A stretch of DNA of 7,231 nt from Pseudomonadota bacterium (GTDB lineage: Bacteria > Desulfobacterota > JADFVX01). The notes under the pieces are model-generated. The model saw only the letters and a program-made list of their open reading frames with translations, was not told where the DNA came from and did no database searches. Of this stretch, positions 5,511-7,231 are shown in pieces. Position 1 is the first letter of the stretch, and each line of letters starts with the position of its first letter. The translations under genes were made by a program, and so were the position numbers. The stretch is taken from contig JADFVM010000123.1 of NCBI GenBank assembly GCA_015222555.1, forward strand, positions 1-7,231. Direction: 5' to 3'.

Positions 5511-7231
5511 TTGGCAATTAACAGAAATAAAGTTCAGGCAGCGGCTCAAAAATATGTCCTTAAAGGCTTGATTGACAAGGCTATTAAGGAATATCTCCTC
5601 CTCCATGAAGATGATTCCAATGATTCAAAGGTTTGTCAAAAACTTGGGGATCTCTATGCCAAAAAAGGGAATAAAGCCAAAGCCGGTGAATTTTATGAGA
5701 AAACGGCAAAATACTTTACCGAAAAGGGATTTTATCTCAAGTCTATAGCTGTGTATAAGCAGATGTTACGACTTGATCCAAGTCAGATCGACCTACTGTT
5801 GGTTTTAGGTGACCTTTATCATCGCCAGGGACTACCAAGCGAATCTATAGCTCAGTATAGACAGGCTGCCGCTTATTATGAGAAACAGGGCAATGTTCGT
5901 GAAGCCCTTGAAACAATCAGGAAGATGGCTAACCTTGATCCATCAAATGTGATGATAAGGATTAAGCTTGCCGAGAGTTTCATTAAAGAAGGACTTAAAG
6001 AACAGGCGATAGAAGAAATATTAAAAGTTGGTGATGAGTACAAGAAAAAGAGGAAGTTTGATGATCTCATAAAACTTTTTGAAAAGTTTGCAAATGCGGA
6101 TCAGTCGAATAAGACTTTATTAAAAGAGCTGGGTAATGCCTACATCGAACTGGGGGATGATGGCAATGCTCTCACCAGAATGAAACAGGCATTGAAAGTT
6201 GATCCTGATGATATCGATACACTTACCATCCTTTCATCCCTCTACAAGAAAACAGGTGACCGGGACAAAGCAAAAAGTTCCATCCAGCATATTCTGAGAA
6301 TTGATCCCACCTTAATTAAAGCAAGGCAAGAAATCATCGATTATTATTTTGAAGAGGGAGATGAAGATAAGGCTATATCCGAATTTGAAATGATTATAGA
6401 CCTTCACCTCAAGAACGAATCCTTAGATGATGCTCTTGAACTGATTGAGGTTGTAAAAGGAAAACTACCGGACAATGCAAGAGTTCTTGGAAAAATATGT
6501 GAGACCTGTTGGATAATCAAGGATGAAGACAAACTTGTTTCTTCCTATAGGGAGTTAGCAAAACTCTATGAAAGCAAGGGTGAACAAGAGAAAAGTAATG
6601 AAGTTTACAGAAGGATTTTAGAATTAAGGCCCGATGATGAAGATGCCCGTCACGTCACGGAACAGGGTGATGAAGAGCCGATTGGAGAAGAAGAGGCTAC
6701 TGCTGGAGAAGAAGAGGCTACTGCTGAAGAAGAAGAGGCTACTGCTGAAGAAGAAGGACCGCTTAGCAGTAGTGAGATTACAAAAACGCTGACTGAAATT
6801 GATGTTCAAATAAAATATGGAATGGAGGAAAAGGCTGAGGAAGGCCTTCAAGCCATTCTCAAACGAAATCCTGAAAATATTAGTACCCACCTAAAGCTCA
6901 AGGATCTCTTGCTTAACCTTCAAAGAAAAGAAGCGGCCATTGATGAACTATTGGTCCTTGTGAAGATATATGAAGGAATTGATGAGAAGGATAATGCTGT
7001 AGCCTGTTTAAAGGAAATATTGGATATTGATCCTGCACATGAAGAGGCATCAAAACTTTATGCGTCTATGACCGGTGGAGAACTGGGTGGAATAGTAGAA
7101 ACTGACGTTGAAGAAGAAATTTCTATTGATATTGAGCTGGAAATAGAAGAGGAAGAGGCGCTCGAGGTGGCTGAAGAGGAAGAGGCGCTCGAGGTGATTG
7201 AAGAGGAAGAGGCGCTCGAGGTGGCTGAAGA
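5511..7231 (+). CDS. Long TPR-repeat protein with acidic tandem repeats (3' end outside window)
   Basis: The frame is open from TTG 5511 to the window end: 573 complete codons and no stop. The N-terminus (AINRNKVQAAAQKYVLKG) has no signal peptide or membrane segment, so the protein is probably cytoplasmic. Residues about 15-380 are tetratricopeptide helix pairs. Clear units include KLGDLYAKKGNKAKAGEFYE (44-63), then VLGDLYHRQGLPSESIAQYR (98-117), ELGNAYIELGDDGNALTRMK (206-225), ILSSLYKKTGDRDKAKSSIQ (240-259) and ELAKLYESKGEQEKSNEVYR (348-367), with LDP or VDP turns between some of them. Residues 392-416 are an acidic repeat. Further TPR-like helices follow (about 420-510). An acidic tail with 9-residue repeats begins near 524 and runs off the end. 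TPR arrays are protein-binding scaffolds; the partner is unknown. Long soluble TPR proteins with a similar start occur in Desulfobacterota (from memory). It probably has its own promoter at 5225-5254. Confidence 0.9.
   Translation, partial: MAINRNKVQAAAQKYVLKGLIDKAIKEYLLLHEDDSNDSKVCQKLGDLYAKKGNKAKAGEFYEKTAKYFTEKGFYLKSIAVYKQMLRLDPSQIDLLLVLGDLYHRQGLPSESIAQYRQAAAYYEKQGNVREALETIRKMANLDPSNVMIRIKLAESFIKEGLKEQAIEEILKVGDEYKKKRKFDDLIKLFEKFANADQSNKTLLKELGNAYIELGDDGNALTRMKQALKVDPDDIDTLTILSSLYKKTGDRDKAKSSIQHILRIDPTLIKARQEIIDYYFEEGDEDKAISEFEMIIDLHLKNESLDDALELIEVVKGKLPDNARVLGKICETCWIIKDEDKLVSSYRELAKLYESKGEQEKSNEVYRRILELRPDDEDARHVTEQGDEEPIGEEEATAGEEEATAEEEEATAEEEGPLSSSEITKTLTEIDVQIKYGMEEKAEEGLQAILKRNPENISTHLKLKDLLLNLQRKEAAIDELLVLVKIYEGIDEKDNAVACLKEILDIDPAHEEASKLYASMTGGELGGIVETDVEEEISIDIELEIEEEEALEVAEEEEALEVIEEEEALEVAE
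6684..6758 (+). repeat. 21-bp in-frame tandem repeat (GEEEATA) in the TPR gene
   Basis: Three full 21-base units start at 6684, 6705 and 6726, plus a 12-base partial unit. Units 1 and 2 are identical; unit 3 differs by one base (GGA to GAA). They encode GEEEATA, GEEEATA, EEEEATA, EEEG at residues 392-416. The near-perfect DNA identity suggests recent slippage or recombination. The acidic linker separates two TPR blocks. Confidence 0.92.
7146..7231 (+). repeat. 27-bp in-frame tandem repeat (EEEEALEVA) continuing past the window
   Basis: Three full 27-base units lie at 7146-7172, 7173-7199 and 7200-7226, and a fourth begins at 7227. Units 1 and 3 are identical; unit 2 differs only in its last codon (ATT for GCT). 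They encode EEEEALEVA, EEEEALEVI, EEEEALEVA. The array is cut by the window edge, so its copy number is unknown. It is unrelated in sequence and period to the 21-bp array. Confidence 0.92.

Noticed and set aside
5318..5521. 67-codon + strand frame beginning at TTG 5318
   Set aside because: It has no SD, no recognisable family, covers the hairpin and overlaps the clear start of the TPR gene at 5511; most likely chance.
6624..6890. Minus-strand frame rich in Ser/Phe/Leu, resembling a membrane protein
   Set aside because: It is the reverse complement of the GAA/GAG-rich repeat of the TPR gene; the hydrophobic look is an artefact of antisense acidic codons.
6684..7231. Tandem repeats considered as a CRISPR array or iteron origin
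   Set aside because: Units are contiguous without spacers, remain in frame and encode acidic residues of the TPR protein.

Overview
The window comes from a bacterial chromosome of moderate, slightly AT-rich composition. It carries a compact co-directional housekeeping block, with every supported gene on the + strand. The gene set is aroQ, an M24 Xaa-Pro peptidase, efp, accB, accC and a LipM-like acyltransferase, flanked by a Roadblock/LC7 protein and a long TPR protein with acidic repeats. That combination, with frequent TTG starts and Shine-Dalgarno (SD)-led genes, best fits a Desulfobacterota (deltaproteobacterial) anaerobe. This placement is inferred from gene content and order; no rRNA or other decisive marker is present.

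Layout. Bases 1-243 hold the 3' end of a Roadblock/LC7-domain gene. A rho-independent terminator hairpin (307-331) follows and ends only 3 bases before the aroQ ribosome-binding site. Bases 349-5108 form a tight gene string: aroQ (349-792), M24 aminopeptidase (811-1914), efp (1918-2481), accB (2493-2945), accC (2982-4313) and a LipM-like octanoyltransferase (4314-5108). Gaps are 18, 3, 11, 36 and 0 bases, so this is almost certainly one operon, possibly with an internal promoter just before accC. Bases 5109-5510 are a 402-base stretch with no convincing gene. It holds a good sigma70-like promoter (5225-5254), short inverted repeats and an 11-bp hairpin (5358-5389), and so looks like a long structured leader for the next gene. 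Bases 5511-7231 encode the first 573 residues of a TPR protein that continues past the window. It starts at a TTG behind a strong SD and contains two separate acidic tandem-repeat tracts.

How the genes fit together. AccB and AccC are the biotin carrier and biotin carboxylase of acetyl-CoA carboxylase, which makes malonyl-CoA for fatty acid synthesis. The LipM-like enzyme would draw octanoyl-ACP from that pathway to begin lipoate assembly, so its position directly behind accC is metabolically sensible. AroQ serves the shikimate pathway. EF-P relieves ribosome stalling at proline runs and its neighbour is a predicted Xaa-Pro peptidase, giving a proline-related pair. From memory, Bacillus subtilis has the same order aroQ-papA-efp with accB-accC close by and lipM in the same neighbourhood, so this is an old conserved cluster rather than an acquired island. 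I found no CRISPR array, tRNA, rRNA, insertion sequence or defence system. The least explained parts are the 5109-5510 leader and the repeat-bearing TPR protein.
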